Part shown: positions 1 to 11,566 of the stretch, one piece after another
Numbering within the stretch: the first letter of the stretch is position 1
Layout of the letters: each line of letters begins with the position of its first letter
Made by a program: the position numbers and the translations under genes
Notes under the pieces: generated by a model
The model's input: the letters and a program-made list of their open reading frames with translations, nothing else
Told to the model about the DNA's origin: nothing
Database searches by the model: none
Source: Hesseltinella vesiculosa
Taxonomy: Eukaryota > Mucoromycota > Mucoromycetes > Mucorales > Cunninghamellaceae
Reading direction: 5' to 3'
DNA: 64,000 bases
Assembly: GCA_002104935.1 (NCBI GenBank)
Contig: MCGT01000003.1
Span: forward strand, 1,116,001-1,180,000

Positions 1-374
1 ATCTGTTTGCGGAGGATGACAGCCCAGATAACTGGATGGCACATAAGCTCGTGTTTGAAAAGGATCTCAAGGGCAAGGACCTGATGCAACGCAAGGAAAA
101 CGTGAATGATTATGTAGTGTTTGATCCTTTGGATAAGAATAACCAAGAACAAGACCCTCTGGATGCTTCGTACTCGAAACGTCAACAGAATGACAGTCGA
201 CGCTCTTCATCGCACAGAAGCGACCGTGACAGGCATGACGATTACCAAAAGCGACGACGTGACGATGACCGTAGATCACGCTATGACGACCGTGATGGCG
301 ATTATCGGAGACGACGTGACGATGGAGCTTATTCAAGAAAAAGATCTGAACGACGAGATGATAGTCGTAGATAA
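1..374 (+). CDS. CWC27: Peptidyl-prolyl isomerase CWC27, C-terminal end (5' partial)
   Basis: The open frame enters at the left edge (codons in phase from base 3) and stops with TAA at 372-374. It carries the tail segment that in CWC27-type cyclophilins (SDCCAG10, plant CYP57) follows the isomerase domain: W-M-A-H-K-L-x-F-E-K-D, then K-D-L-M-x-R, then D-Y-V-V-F-D-P-L-D. These proteins belong to the activated spliceosome (NineTeen-associated set) in the nucleus. After the conserved block there is a run of about 60 residues rich in Arg, Asp and Ser (RRRDDDRRSR-like), an RS/RD-type tail common in spliceosome proteins. The cyclophilin domain lies outside the window, so the assignment rests on the tail alone. 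Bases 375-526 to the next gene hold an A11 run and T runs only. Confidence 0.68.
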   Translation, partial: LFAEDDSPDNWMAHKLVFEKDLKGKDLMQRKENVNDYVVFDPLDKNNQEQDPLDASYSKRQQNDSRRSSSHRSDRDRHDDYQKRRRDDDRRSRYDDRDGDYRRRRDDGAYSRKRSERRDDSRR

Positions 375-526
375 ATCCACTTTTAAGTATTTTATTAAAA
401 GGTTCCTCCTGTGTTTCCCCAAGGAGATTGCGGAAAAAGAGGAGATTGGATTCAAAAAAAAAAAAAAGCAGGCTTTCAAGCCCGCCACATTTTTTTTCTT
501 TTTTTGTTCTTTCCTTTGCAACAGAC

Positions 527-2187
527 ATGGATTTTAAAAGCTGGTTGCAAACTGTCTTACTTCAATATGTAAAATGCTACCTGCATGTGGATAACCAATG
601 ACTAATTCATCCACCTGTCATTTATTTTAGTACAATGACCCCGACCGAACATTTCGCGACGTGGATGCTGCATTACAGATGCACAGCAACTCCTTGAAAC
701 CGCAAGTGAACACTTACAGTAAGCTCTTGTCTCCAATGCCACCCTCTGCTGAGCCTTGATTTGCAATTGACATTTTTCATTCCTGTCTCTCCGTAGCATA
801 CAATGATGGTCACAGCCAGTTGCTACTCTGTTTGCACGGTACATTACCTATCACCTATCGTAACAGTCCTTACAACATCCCAGTTGCGTTCTGGATACCA
901 ACAGAATACCCACAATGCGCCCCTATTCCTTATGTGCAGCCAACAGCGAATATGCTTGTCCGTGCAAGTCAATATGTCGATCAAAGCGGTCTATGCTACC
1001 ATCCCTACCGGTCCCAGTGGAAAGATGATGTCAACGTAAGATACTGCCATGAAACCTCACGTTTCTCACACGCTCTCTCTTTTATTTTTATACACACATT
1101 TAGGGGCATAACTTACTAGAGCTTATCACCATATTCCAGCATGTGTTTAGTCTTGAGCCTCCAGTGTACACAAAAATATCATCCAACCCGTCTTCAGCTA
1201 TTGGCTCACCTAATCGAGAACATGCAATGATCAAGTCGATTGTCGCTGGCTCGACCCCTCCTCCCCCACCCCCTCCTCTGCCAACATCCTTGGGCTCGCC
1301 CATGCTCACCCAGCCAGACCACCAAATCAACCGCTCAGGCTGGCAGGACAGCACTGCCTTTTACAATTTAAGCCAAGACATGGCTGGCCTGACCATGAGC
1401 CCTGCCGCCTATACCAACAATGCCTCCACTACGGCCCCGAGCACCCCAACAACAGCCACAGCTGTTTCGACAAATCCCACCCCTGTCAACCATCCAGAAT
1501 CGCCATACCTTGCCAAATCATCGTCGCTTCCTGCCATTGCCAACAATTATCCGTCTGCCAAGGTTGAGGAGACGCCTCAGGAACAGCTCTCTCGTAAAGT
1601 CGCCGAACATATGCAGTCCTTTCAGCTGGACATTTCCAAGGACATGGACGATCTCTTGAACGTGAATCGACAACTGAACGACGGTGAGGTGCAGCTGCAG
1701 AACGAGATGCACATGCTCCAAGACATCCACGATCGTCTGCAAGCCAACATGTCCATTTTGGAATCCAGATCCAAGGACCTGGATCAAGTCATTGACAAAG
1801 TCACCAATATGCCGGATGTTTCTGTAGATGAAGCTTTATCCGGAACCACTGTCGTCTACAACCAGTAAGCTTAGTGATGAATCGGTCTGGAAAAGGTAGA
1901 GTGTGCACTGTGCACGGCTGATATTTTATTACATCTTCAGGCTATTTGAACTGGTGGCCGATGACAACGCCATCGTGGACAGTATTTATTATTTGGGAAA
2001 AGCTTTGAATACAGAGCGTATAGACTTGACGACTTTTATGAAGGTAGGAACATATCTGATGAATGATGAAAGAAAATGCTTGGCGTCTCTCATCCCGCCA
2101 TGTTTTTATTAATAGTGCACGCGAAAACTAGCCAGAGAGCAATTTATGAAGCGTGCTTTGATCAAAAAGATTTCTGAATCATCTTAA
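527..2187 (+). CDS. VPS23: ESCRT-I subunit Vps23 / TSG101 homologue
   Basis: Six exons (527-568, 631-718, 797-1035, 1104-1864, 1941-2043, 2116-2187) give 434 residues with all phases matching. Residues 1-140 form a UEV domain: Y-N-D-P-D-R-T-F-R-D-V near the N terminus and L-C-L-H-G-T-L-P-I-T-Y with Y-N-I-P-V-A-F-W in the middle. A proline stretch (TPPPPPPPLP) and a low-complexity linker follow, then a coiled coil, then the C-terminal steadiness box (F-E-L-V-A-D-D-N-A-I-x-D, ending R-E-Q-F-M-K-R-A-L-I-K-K). In the family the UEV binds ubiquitin and P(T/S)AP motifs, and the steadiness box builds the ESCRT-I core on endosomes. The start is the ATG at 527, needed because exon 1 supplies only MDFKSWLQTVLLQY before a phase-0 intron. 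Confidence 0.93.
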
Positions 2188-2479
2188 TTCTCCTGCCGTG
2201 ACATAAATGACTGGCCTATGATCTTTTTTTTTTTTTTTTTTTTTTGAATGAAATAAATGGCTTTGCTCTCGCAAGGCAGTTCGAAATTTGACACACGTGA
2301 TGAAGTTTGGTACTGCGGGCTTTTGTCGGACTTTGTGATGAACTAGGCACAGGCTTTGTCATTCGTCATTAATGCACTAGCTAACAGGTATCCCAGCACT
2401 TTTGTCGTAGTTGAACTATGCTTTCCAGAAGCCTTTATTTTTGCAAGAAAGAAGGGTATCCAGAAAGTATTGCGTTCCC

Positions 2480-5222
2480 TTACTGAACAAGAGGGATACC
2501 CAAATACAAATGCGTGACCCCATCTTCGCCAGTAAACTCCTGTTTCTTGATTGCGGCAGGATCGTGGGTAGCAACTACGAGCGGTCTTGACTCTTCAGCA
2601 GGTCCACATGCGATCCACAATGTGTCATACGCCAGTGGAAGGTATGCCATGTGTACCATAGACAGTCCAACAACAACCCGGTCGTCGAAGCTTTCCATGA
2701 ACACGCTGATCTCCGTGAATTTGCCGTCCCGTTCATGGTCGAGCGTGATGCCATCGTCTTCGATCAGAGAAAAAGTAGTGCGATGGCCATATTCTCGCTG
2801 GGATTTTGGAATCGGATAGACGAGCACGCGTCGTAAATCGTCAGGAGTAGCATGCACATGAGGCATGGCCTTCCCAAACGTGAGAAACGAACCAGCCTTG
2901 ACAAACATCGGGGCAAGTGGGTCGGTCAAGGACGAAGCAACCGTGGCAGATTTGGCTCCGGCATACCATTGCCCAGAAGGGTAGTGAAACCATCCAGTAG
3001 AGTGATCAGGGAGATACAGCGTGCGGTCTACTGCACCTGGTTCAAACACTGGAGCGACAAGAACGTCGGGTCCAAGCATGAATTCGAAATCCTGCTCAAA
3101 AGTCTTGGGGTCGTGTTGATGATTGTAAAACGTTGGGCGGACAACAGGCTCCATGCCACGAACAGCTGATGTGGCGTACATGGAATAGAGATGGGGGATC
3201 CAGCTGTATCTCCATTTCAAAGAGGCTCGTATAGTCGGTAGTGTTTCAGAGTACTGCAAAGAAAAAAAAACGTAAGCCAGTGCTGCCTCCTATTCCCACG
3301 AAGATTACCATCCAAGGTTCAGTAATTTGACCATCAGGTTTAAATGAATGGATGCACATTCTTGTCCAGAGCACTCCCTGTTGCACCCATCGGACCAACA
3401 TTTCAGGTGTACACTTGGGCCCAGCAAATCCGCCAATATCATGGCCATACCCGGCAGGTAGACCAGATAGACACGCACCTGTCCCCATGGACGTGTTGAA
3501 TGCTATCGTTTTCCAAGCAGTGACGTTGTCGCCACTCCAGGTATGAGCAACCAAGCGCTGAGTATAGGGAACGGTGGATCGGGTGACAAGACAGATGCGT
3601 TCGTTTGGACGGTGTTTTCGCACAGCATCGTAAGATGCCTGTACCATCAAAGCAGTTTGCACAGGGGTTGGTCCTTGGGCGATGCCATGAGAACCACTTT
3701 GCGTGGACGTAGCTGTCGACAGATTGTAATCGCTAACCATGTTGGGTGGGTACTGTGTCCATTCGATCTCGTTCTTGAATGTTTGGGCGTCATCCATCAT
3801 GGTGAATTCATTGTTATCGAGCCAAAGATCGAAACCGAATTGGAGGAGAGTCGAGGACGCCTTTTCTTGCCAAAACTCGTATCCAGCCTTGCTTGTAAAG
3901 TCTATGTAGCTGGCTAGGCCCTTTGTGTTTGCGCCTGCACGCCACTGCCACAACGTTGCTGGGTTACCTTCGAGGGAGTGGTTGAATTCATCAGGTTGCC
4001 ACACAAGCCCATGCTGCTTAGCCAGGTGATCGTATTCTGGATGTGTTTTCAGGAGCCACGGTTTGATGTTGGCAAATAGGCGCATGCCATTTTCCTTGTA
4101 GACATTTGCTAGCCGGGCAGGGTCTGGGAACCTTGATTTGTTCCAAGTGAATACACACCTATCACCGGTTTGTTCATCCACAGTGTAGCCAGAGCTGTGA
4201 AGAAAAAAAAGATTGAGCAAGCCCGTCTTACGTCCAGTGACAAAGGTGTACCTGAGATGCATGCCATCACATGGGATATCGTAAACTTGACGACAGTTGG
4301 TAACGAATTTCTCAAGTTGCTCTTGAGCATTGTCGCTTTCAGCATAGCCCATGGCCGACGCCAAGTAGCCAAAGAGACTCCTTGGCATGAGCCGGTATCC
4401 GCCCAGGTGTTCGTGTAGAGTCCGAATTACTTCTGGAACCGAAGGGCCATACATCATTGTATATAGTAAAGGTCCGCCACCTTCCACTGCGTAATAAGAG
4501 AAGTTACCCCACATCTGCAATGAAAGAAGTTAAACGCGCCTTTTTTTTTTTGGAAACGTGATTACAGCATCGCGTTCTTGACCCAAATCCATCGTCGTTT
4601 GGCCAAGTTGATGGTAGTAAATTCCATAGGCACGAGCACATTTTGATTCATTGGATAGGGAGAGACCAAGATAAAAAGGACTAAACTTGTAGAGAGGATC
4701 CTGGTGCTCAGAGTCATAGCCCATTGGGTCAGTGCGCTCTAGACGGAAGCGGCGACCAGCAAGGTTTAGGCGACCAGTGCGTTCACCAAGGCCATAAAGG
4801 TAGGCTTTTGCAGGTTGTTGTTGATAATGCCAGCGGGTACCGTGGATAGGGTCGTGGCAGTAGCTTCGAAAAGCAAGATCTTTTGCGAACCATGTGTTGC
4901 TATCACCAGCATCGTACCAAGTCAAACCGAATGGGCTGGTCGTGATGTGCACCGAGAGAGAGCTCGTTTGTATGACGTAACAATCAGCTTCAGTAGTTGA
5001 TGGTTCACGTAGCTGAAACGTAATAGGGGCAATACTGGAGATTTCAGCGTCATGTTCGTATTGGTCCAGGGCTTGGCGTTCCTTATCATTAACGGCATAG
5101 GCGACGCGGATGAGATTGTCTTTTACTAAATATATTCTAACTTGATGCTGTTGCTTATTAATAAAACACAAGGGGTATGCTCCTTCTTTCAATGCAAAGC
5201 CATCAGAAACTATTTGACGCAT
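2480..5222 (-). CDS. Glycoside hydrolase family 31 (alpha-glucosidase-like)
   Basis: Four exons on the minus strand (5222-4566, 4514-4252, 4194-3309, 3253-2480) give 859 residues. GH31 hallmarks: WLDNNEF near residue 433, where the Asp is the expected nucleophile; H-T-W-S-G-D-N near residue 529 with the expected acid/base Asp; Y-G-H-D-I-G-G-F just after; and E-P-W-M-Y-S-E-T-L-P-T-I-R across the last junction. The DNNE form of the nucleophile motif resembles the bacterial alpha-glucosidase / 6-glucosyltransferase branch (WNDNNEY) rather than classical fungal maltases (WIDMNE). The exact substrate cannot be read from the sequence. No signal peptide is evident from the chosen start at 5222; an upstream in-frame ATG at 5306 would add a Phe/His-rich stretch that looks like a translated pyrimidine-rich leader, so it was not used. 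Confidence 0.88.
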
Positions 5223-5390
5223 CGGGTAATGGTGAAATAAGAAAGAAATGAAATGAAAAAGAAAAGGGCGTGGAAAAAAGTCAAGTCCAGGGAAACCGAG
5301 CGGCATTTGAATCTGACAGCAGCAAGTTTGAAAAAGCTGGGGAAAGCAGACCTCTTTCTTTCTTTTTCTTGTTTACGTTTGAAACCTTAA
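5223..5390. promoter_or_regulatory. Short divergent promoter between the GH31 and M3 peptidase genes
   Basis: Only 168 bases separate the two start codons, so both promoters must lie here or overlap transcribed sequence. Toward each gene the coding-strand leader is pyrimidine-rich (C/T tracts before both ATGs), a common fungal leader feature. No clear TATA box is seen. Confidence 0.5.
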
Positions 5391-8175
5391 ATGCATCGCA
5401 TTGGATTGATTCGACGCCGTTTCCTTGTCACCAATCCCATTACCACAACTAGACGCACCATAATCGCTACCCAAGTGAAAAGATCGCTTATTCATCGTTC
5501 ATCCCCTCGACCCGTTACTGTTCCCAACACCCTTCGACTGCTGCCTTGCCATCGCAAAATGACGACTGTGACGCCTTCCCATCCCACATCTACGAAAAAC
5601 TTGGATGAATCACCTTTCCTCAAATGGGACCTGTTCCCTGATTTTGAAACCTTGGTGTCCCAAGTGAAGCCTGAACAAGCTGTGCCTTTTTTCAAGGCCT
5701 TGCTGGACGACACCCGCGATCAGTTCTTGACCATGGAGAAGAACTTTGAACCAACTTGGGAAAGCACCATTGGCCAATGTAAGGATTCTCTCTTTTTTTC
5801 AGGCATTGACTATGAGCGTCTCACACCCCCTTGTCTTTTACTTTTTTTTTTTTTTTTTTGTTTGACAGTGGCTCCACTGGAAACAAAGCTGTCACGAGCT
5901 TATGGATTGTTGTCCCACTTGAACGGCGTGAAGAACTCGCCTGAACTTCGCTCGACCTTGGAACAAGTTCAACCTGAGTTTGTGAAGCTGAACTTGCTAC
6001 TGAACCAATCTGAAGCAAAGTTCAAGGCACTGGAGCAACTTAAAGCTTCTGGTAACAACTGGGCTGAATTGGACCCTGTGCAACAACGCATTGTTGACAA
6101 GACCTTACTGGCAATGCAGCATGCCGGTATCGGTCTGCCTGCTGGCAAGGACAAGGAACGCTTCAACGAAATCTCAGAACGTCTGTCTCAACTGTCCCTC
6201 AGCTTCTCCAATCATATTCTCGATGCTACCAAGGCTTACAAAAAAGTGATCGATAATGCTGAGGATTTGGTTGGCTGTTCACCCGCCTTTTTAGAAAGCT
6301 TGCAGAAGAACGCCAAAGCCAATGATGTTGAAAGCGGCTACTGTATCACCTTGGACTACCCAATTTATGGACCTTTGATGATGCACTGTGCTAACCGTAG
6401 CCTCCGTGAAGAAGTATACAAGGCCAACATCACAAAGGCCTCGACTGGTGATCTCGACAACGAGCCCTTGATCCATGAAATTCTGGGTCTGCGTCAAGAA
6501 AAGGCTCGTTTGCTCGGCTACAAGACCTACGCTGACCTGTCTTTGGCGGTTAAGATGGCCCATGACGTGCCCACAGCTGAATCGTTGCTCGATGAGCTCT
6601 TCGGTGCTTCCATCAACTTTGCCCGCAAGGAACTGGATGCCTTGACCCAGTTTGCGGTCGACCACTTGAAGCACCCTGAAGGCGAACCTTTGCAACCTTG
6701 GGACACCAGCTTTGTCTCTGAACAATACCGCCAATCCCTCTACAAGTACGATGAAGAGACCATCTCCCACTACTTTGCCTTTCCAAAGGTGCTTCAGGGT
6801 TTGTTTGATGTCGCCCGTGAAGTGCTCGGTATCGATGTGCGTGAAATGGCTTCCTCAGAATTAGACAAGCTCGGCATCACCAAATGGCATGCTGACGTCA
6901 AAGTCTTTGAAGTTTCGGAAAATGGCAATGTCAAGGCCTACTTCTATGGTGATTTTTACTCACGTCCTGCTGAAAAGCGAAGCGGTGCTTGGATGGATAA
7001 TGTCACTTCGCGAACCAAGGACCCTGCTACTGGTCATGTCACCTTGCCTGTTGGTACGGTCTGTGACACAAAGTGTGATAAGAGGCTCATTCTTTTTTTT
7101 TTTTTTTTTTTTGCTTTACTTCAGCTTATCTCATCTGTAATCAACCTCCTCCCAAAGATGAAACCAGCCCTTCCTTGATGAAGTTTAGAGATGTGGAAAC
7201 TCTATTCCATGAGTTTGGTCATTGTCTTCAACACGTAAGGCTGACGTGTATAACGTGGGTGGCATGACCTTGACTCCTTTATTTTCTCTTTTTGTACATG
7301 CATCATTCCCGTGATCTCCCATTTATAGATGATGACCCGTGTGGATTATGCCGACGCCTCAGGTATCAATGGTGTGGAATGGGACTTCGTTGAAGTAAGA
7401 CAAGAAAAAAAATAGAAGTGATGATGGCTCTTGTATGTCACGGGGCTGATCGGACCTTTTCGTTCCTCTTGGTTTTAGGTTGCCTCCCAGTTCATGGAAA
7501 ATTTCTGTAGTGAAAAGGAATGGTTGGATCGTTTATCTGGTCATTATCAAACAGGTGAAGCCATGCCCCAAGACATGGCCGATGCTTTGGTCAAGAATCG
7601 CGAATTTCTCAGTGGTATGGCCATGTTGCGTCAGGTAAAACGGAAAAAGTCAAAAGTCAGAAGCAAAGAATTGCTCACTGAAATTGTTGGGGCCATCGGT
7701 AGCTTCACTTTGCAAAAGTAGACTTAGCTCTGCATTCAACCTTCACTCCTCCCAAGGAAGCTGGTGAACCCACAGCATTTGATGTAGATGCTGAAGTAGC
7801 CAAGAAAACCGTTCTTGTTCCACGTTTGCCTCAAGACCGATTTTTGTGCAGCTTTGCCCACATCTTCGGGGGAGGTTATGCAGCTGGATACTACTCGTAA
7901 ATTATTTTGCCAGTGACTCCGCGGTTTCCCAAACTCACTTTTTTTTTTTTTTTCTTCGTAGCTACAAATATTCTGAAACATTCTCAGCTGATGCCTATGG
8001 AGCCTTTGAAGAGGCTCAAGGTGACAAACTTGCCATCCGTAAAGTGGGACAACGTTACCGTGATACCGTGCTTGCCCTCGGTGGCGGCACTGATCCTAGA
8101 GATGTTTGGGAAGCTTTCCGTGGCAGACGAGAAGTGGATGTTCACGCTCTCTTGCGTCATGGTGGTTTAGAATAG
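5391..8175 (+). CDS. M3 family metallo-oligopeptidase (oligopeptidase A type), probably mitochondrial
   Basis: Seven exons (5391-5778, 5869-7053, 7125-7234, 7329-7394, 7479-7634, 7703-7896, 7962-8175) give 770 residues. The zinc site is L-F-H-E-F-G-H (His about 553 and 557) with a downstream [12 protein letters not shown] that supplies the third ligand. The flanks [12 protein letters not shown] and [10 protein letters not shown] match oligopeptidase A / organellar oligopeptidase rather than thimet oligopeptidase. M3 peptidases degrade short peptides, including released targeting peptides. The first 50 or so residues are Arg/Thr/Ser-rich without acids and read as a mitochondrial presequence; a second in-frame ATG (5560, MTTVTPSHP) could give a cytosolic form. 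Introns 1, 2 and 6 contain T runs of 15-18. The acceptor of exon 6 was placed at 7702 because it restores the family segment [11 protein letters not shown]. Confidence 0.92.
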
Positions 8176-8581
8176 ACCAAAGGAATAAAAATCCTTGGCC
8201 ATGTGAGTCTTTAATTTTGTTTTCTCGGATTTTCCTACGAGTTTACAGCTTTGTCTGTTTGTGTTCATGTGTGGTTGGTCAACGCTTTGTAACGTGCTTG
8301 ATAAATCTTACCGAGGCTGGTGAAAACTTGAATGTTTGACAAATCTTCAACTGGGACCAATCACTGTCCTTTGCGCCATTTTTAGGCTGTCGCTACACCG
8401 CTGGTCGCCAAAAAAAAAAAAAACCTCGACTCTTCATTTTTTTTTTCTCTCTTTTTCCTTTCTTCAAACATTCACCATTTTGATTACTTTTGACCCTGCC
8501 TCTGTTCACCAAGTGTTGACATTTGTTCCATGGTCCTCCTTTTAATACTTGAAAATCAACATTCAAATCCGTCCATCGCCC
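8176..8581. other. Intergenic, no gene seen
   Basis: Contains an A13 run near 8410, pyrimidine-rich sequence and the presumed 3' end of the M3 peptidase gene and promoter of the next gene. No convincing reading frame or TATA box. Confidence 0.5.
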
Positions 8582-9496
8582 ATGAATCCCATTTGGCAAA
8601 ATCGATCGTCAACTCGGCCACCAAGGGCTCCCAGCCCCTTCATTGCTCGTCAACATAATAATCTCACACCAAGACAAGTTGCTCACAAAACCTATGCCAT
8701 GACGGTTCGTAAACTGGATCAAGATGCAAAACGGTCCCGTCCAAAGTATCAAGTTCGTGAACGCTTATTGCTCTGCCATACCATGACCGATGCAGAACGC
8801 ATCCTCTACAAACGTACATTGCGAACCAACCGACGAGTCATGGCCTTGGAGGAGGAGGACGATGCTGGGGACCTAACAACAACGCCTGCTTCCCAAGGAA
8901 AATCACCAGCTGAGTTTATGCATCCATTACATTCTGAACAGGAACCCCTGGATCACCACCAACCTATGCAGACTCATACCACAGCATTTCCACCTCAACC
9001 AGACCCACATCCCTTCGCCTTGCCTCCTTCTCACCGGCATGCCTCTATGGACCCCATGGAAGTTTCAATAGCCATGATCATGGAGCAGCACATGCACCAG
9101 CACCAGCACCAACAAGACCCTTACCATCCTCCATCCCCGACCTCCTCCTCCTCCTCCTCCTCCTCCTCCTCCCCACCGTCACCTACATCCCTCTATTACT
9201 CTCCACCTTCATCCAATAGTATCATCATCCCTAACGACATGTCCACCGAGGACTTCTCTATACCCTATTCGGGCGCAATGAGCATCACTATCCCGGCGAA
9301 TGACAACACTTGCCCGTCCTTGCCATTGAATCCCTCTAGCCAACACCTTCCGCACTCTTCCACCGACGCTTTTATCATTCCACAGGATGACGAAGATGAC
9401 CTACCTGGTGTTTACCCGTCGTCCTTGATCATACCCCACTTGGCAAAAAGCCAGCCCACCAGCACTCTGCATGTTCCCCCCATCTCATCCATCTGA
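8582..9496 (+). CDS. Hypothetical low-complexity protein
   Basis: A single uninterrupted frame of 304 residues from the first ATG (8582). The N-terminal 100 residues are basic and look folded (R-Q-V-A-H-K-T-Y-A-M-T-V-R-K-L then Y-Q-V-R-E-R-L-L-L-C-H-T-M-T). The rest is Pro/Ser/His-rich: a His/Gln stretch (HMHQHQHQQ), a Ser run encoded by a TCC microsatellite at about 9147-9170, and several repeats of S-I-I-I-P / F-I-I-P / S-L-I-I-P. Those spaced I-I-P motifs may be short binding motifs, but this is conjecture. An AATAAA signal lies at 9525-9530 just after the stop. No known family recognised; the composition suggests a disordered regulatory protein. Confidence 0.6.
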   Translation: MNPIWQNRSSTRPPRAPSPFIARQHNNLTPRQVAHKTYAMTVRKLDQDAKRSRPKYQVRERLLLCHTMTDAERILYKRTLRTNRRVMALEEEDDAGDLTTTPASQGKSPAEFMHPLHSEQEPLDHHQPMQTHTTAFPPQPDPHPFALPPSHRHASMDPMEVSIAMIMEQHMHQHQHQQDPYHPPSPTSSSSSSSSSSPPSPTSLYYSPPSSNSIIIPNDMSTEDFSIPYSGAMSITIPANDNTCPSLPLNPSSQHLPHSSTDAFIIPQDDEDDLPGVYPSSLIIPHLAKSQPTSTLHVPPISSI

Positions 9497-9783
9497 TTAC
9501 CTTGCTTTTCGTTTATTCGTACTTGAATAAAATTTTGATCACATCCTTTCTGTGTTGATCCAAAACTGCCCAGTCTTGTCGTTGTGTGCATGCCAACAGC
9601 AGTCAAGTAAACCACTCTTCTTTTCAAAGGAAACACTGCCCTTTCCTCACGGGAAGAGGTTTAATGTAAAATTATGCAAGAATCGAAATGATCGTGGTTT
9701 GGCTCGATGAACTCCCTCTCTCCTGTGCCAAAAAAAAAATATCCCGGTTTTTTTTTTCTCTTTTCTTCGAAAATTCAATGGTG

Positions 9784-10152
9784 GTGATGGTGCCATTCAT
9801 CATTTGAAGGATTTGTCGAAGTGGTCTACATTGCTCGTACACTCACCACGCTCGAATTTGTTTTCCAGTTGGAGAGATCGCTTCGTCAAAGCACTTGAAA
9901 AACATGGCAAGCGAAATTTAGTCCTCAGGTAGAGGATAAAAGCTTCAACTTTCCATACTCATTTGTATCTATCAGTGCAAGCAGTTACAAGTTCAAGAGG
10001 AAAAATGGACGACAATTTTTGGCAACGGCCAAGGAATTGGTATGTGTCCATAAAAAAAATAAATTGAGCGATTAATCGACGCGTTTGGTCCATTTTCTCA
10101 GGTTGACGTTGATTTGAATTACACTGTCGTCGCTGACAAGTCAATGACCTAA
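9784..10152 (+). CDS. Possible small spliced gene or gene remnant
   Basis: Three segments (about 9784-9928, 9976-10039, 10102-10152) join in one frame across two introns with good borders (GTAGAG...CAG and GTATGT...CAG) and end at TAA. The C-terminal 37 residues (including KFKRKNGRQF and VDVDLNYTVV) look protein-like. The weakness is the start: no in-frame ATG precedes the first segment, and the ATG at 9778 is in another frame. It may be a gene whose first exon I could not find, or a decayed copy. No family recognised. Confidence 0.25.
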
Positions 10153-11156
10153 CCTCCTACTCTCCATCACATAGAAAACAGAGCATTGAGCATGTGCTTA
10201 CAGTTTAGCCAGCAACTAGCTTCAAGGAATCTTAATGTACCCGTGCTAATTATTAAATATCTATTTTCAAAATCAATATGACGCCATGCATTGTTGTAAT
10301 CGCTAGACCTGGCTCTTGAATCCCTGTCGAATGCATTCGGAGCACGACCTTGGAGGCCAATGTTGAAGGAGATGTGAGAAGGTATAAAGTTTTATTTTAT
10401 TTTTTTTTTGTCAAAGGACACAGGTTTTTGAACATGTGGAAAAATAAAAAAAGCGTCGGGGGAGGGTACGTGGGCTTGACTGGGAATCTTTTTCTCGTAT
10501 GACATCGCATCATCACTCTTTCTTTGACTTCTGATGGGAACACCGCCAATTCCAGCAAGGAACGCCCTGAAGAGGATGTTGCCTCTCAACTGAAAAATCA
10601 GATTGTCTGTTGAACATGCGGTTCATATGGATTTCTTGCATTTTTTGTTCCTTTGCGTGGGGGTCGAGATTGGTGTCGTTGTGGTCAGCAAGGTGAACTG
10701 GGTCAAGTGGGCCAATCTTCATAGAAAGACAGTCCTAGAGAGCTAATGACTTTTCTTTGAAGCCACCAATAGAAGATATAATTTGTAGGTGACAGCCCGA
10801 TTTTCAGAAGGATTGAATAATAATGATTGCAAGCTTTCACCCATGATGACGGGTGAAAGGCGCAATTCCCGATTTGGAAGGAAAAGGTCCACAGAAAAAA
10901 TGACATACTGAGCGAATGACGAGAGGTAATATGGAGTGTATGGTTGGTCATCATAGAGGCAGGGTGAATGAGTGAAAACATAGTATTTCCAGGGTTGTGC
11001 AATGACTGGTTGAAGAGACATGGCTAGGAAAGATGGTGGGCTTACAAGCGAAGGAAAAGGCAAAATAGGGAGGTACGTACTAGGTGAGAGAATGGGTGTG
11101 TTAGAGTTTGCGGATTTTTTCATTGTTAGTGCATTGTTAAAACCAACTCTCCTCAT

Positions 11157-11190
<34 letters not shown>

Positions 11191-11566
11191 AAAGCTGGTA
11201 AATGGATGAGACTGGTTAGCCATCAAAAGTTGGTCTGCGTATTTTCAAGACAAAGCTTTCCTTGTTTTTAGTGACAAATAAAATTTGATCGAAACTTCCT
11301 CAAGTACTTAGCATTACCATATTCATTTTCTTTTCCCACCAGTCATACTGATTCCAGAAGGAAAGCATTTCGTTGGTTCGAGCCAAACCAGCCAAAGAGC
11401 AGGAGGCGGTAAAATCAGTTGGTCACGTTGTGTACGAGATTTTCAGTGGTTTACACTAATTATTAAGTGAATGATTGAATAAATATACTGTACCGAGAGA
11501 AATTGTTCAAAGGTCACTGTTTGAAAATTTATTACAGCAAATGATATTGGTTATGCAGAAGAGCAA
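10153..11566. other. Intergenic with short minus-strand frames, no secure gene
   Basis: Holds a 69-codon minus frame starting at 10722 (MKIGPLDPVHLAD...) and a 92-codon minus frame starting at 11021 (MSLQPVIAQPWKYY...). Neither matches a family I know and no intron joins them convincingly. An A29 run lies at about 11159-11187. The region also contains the 3' flank of VPS53. Confidence 0.35.
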
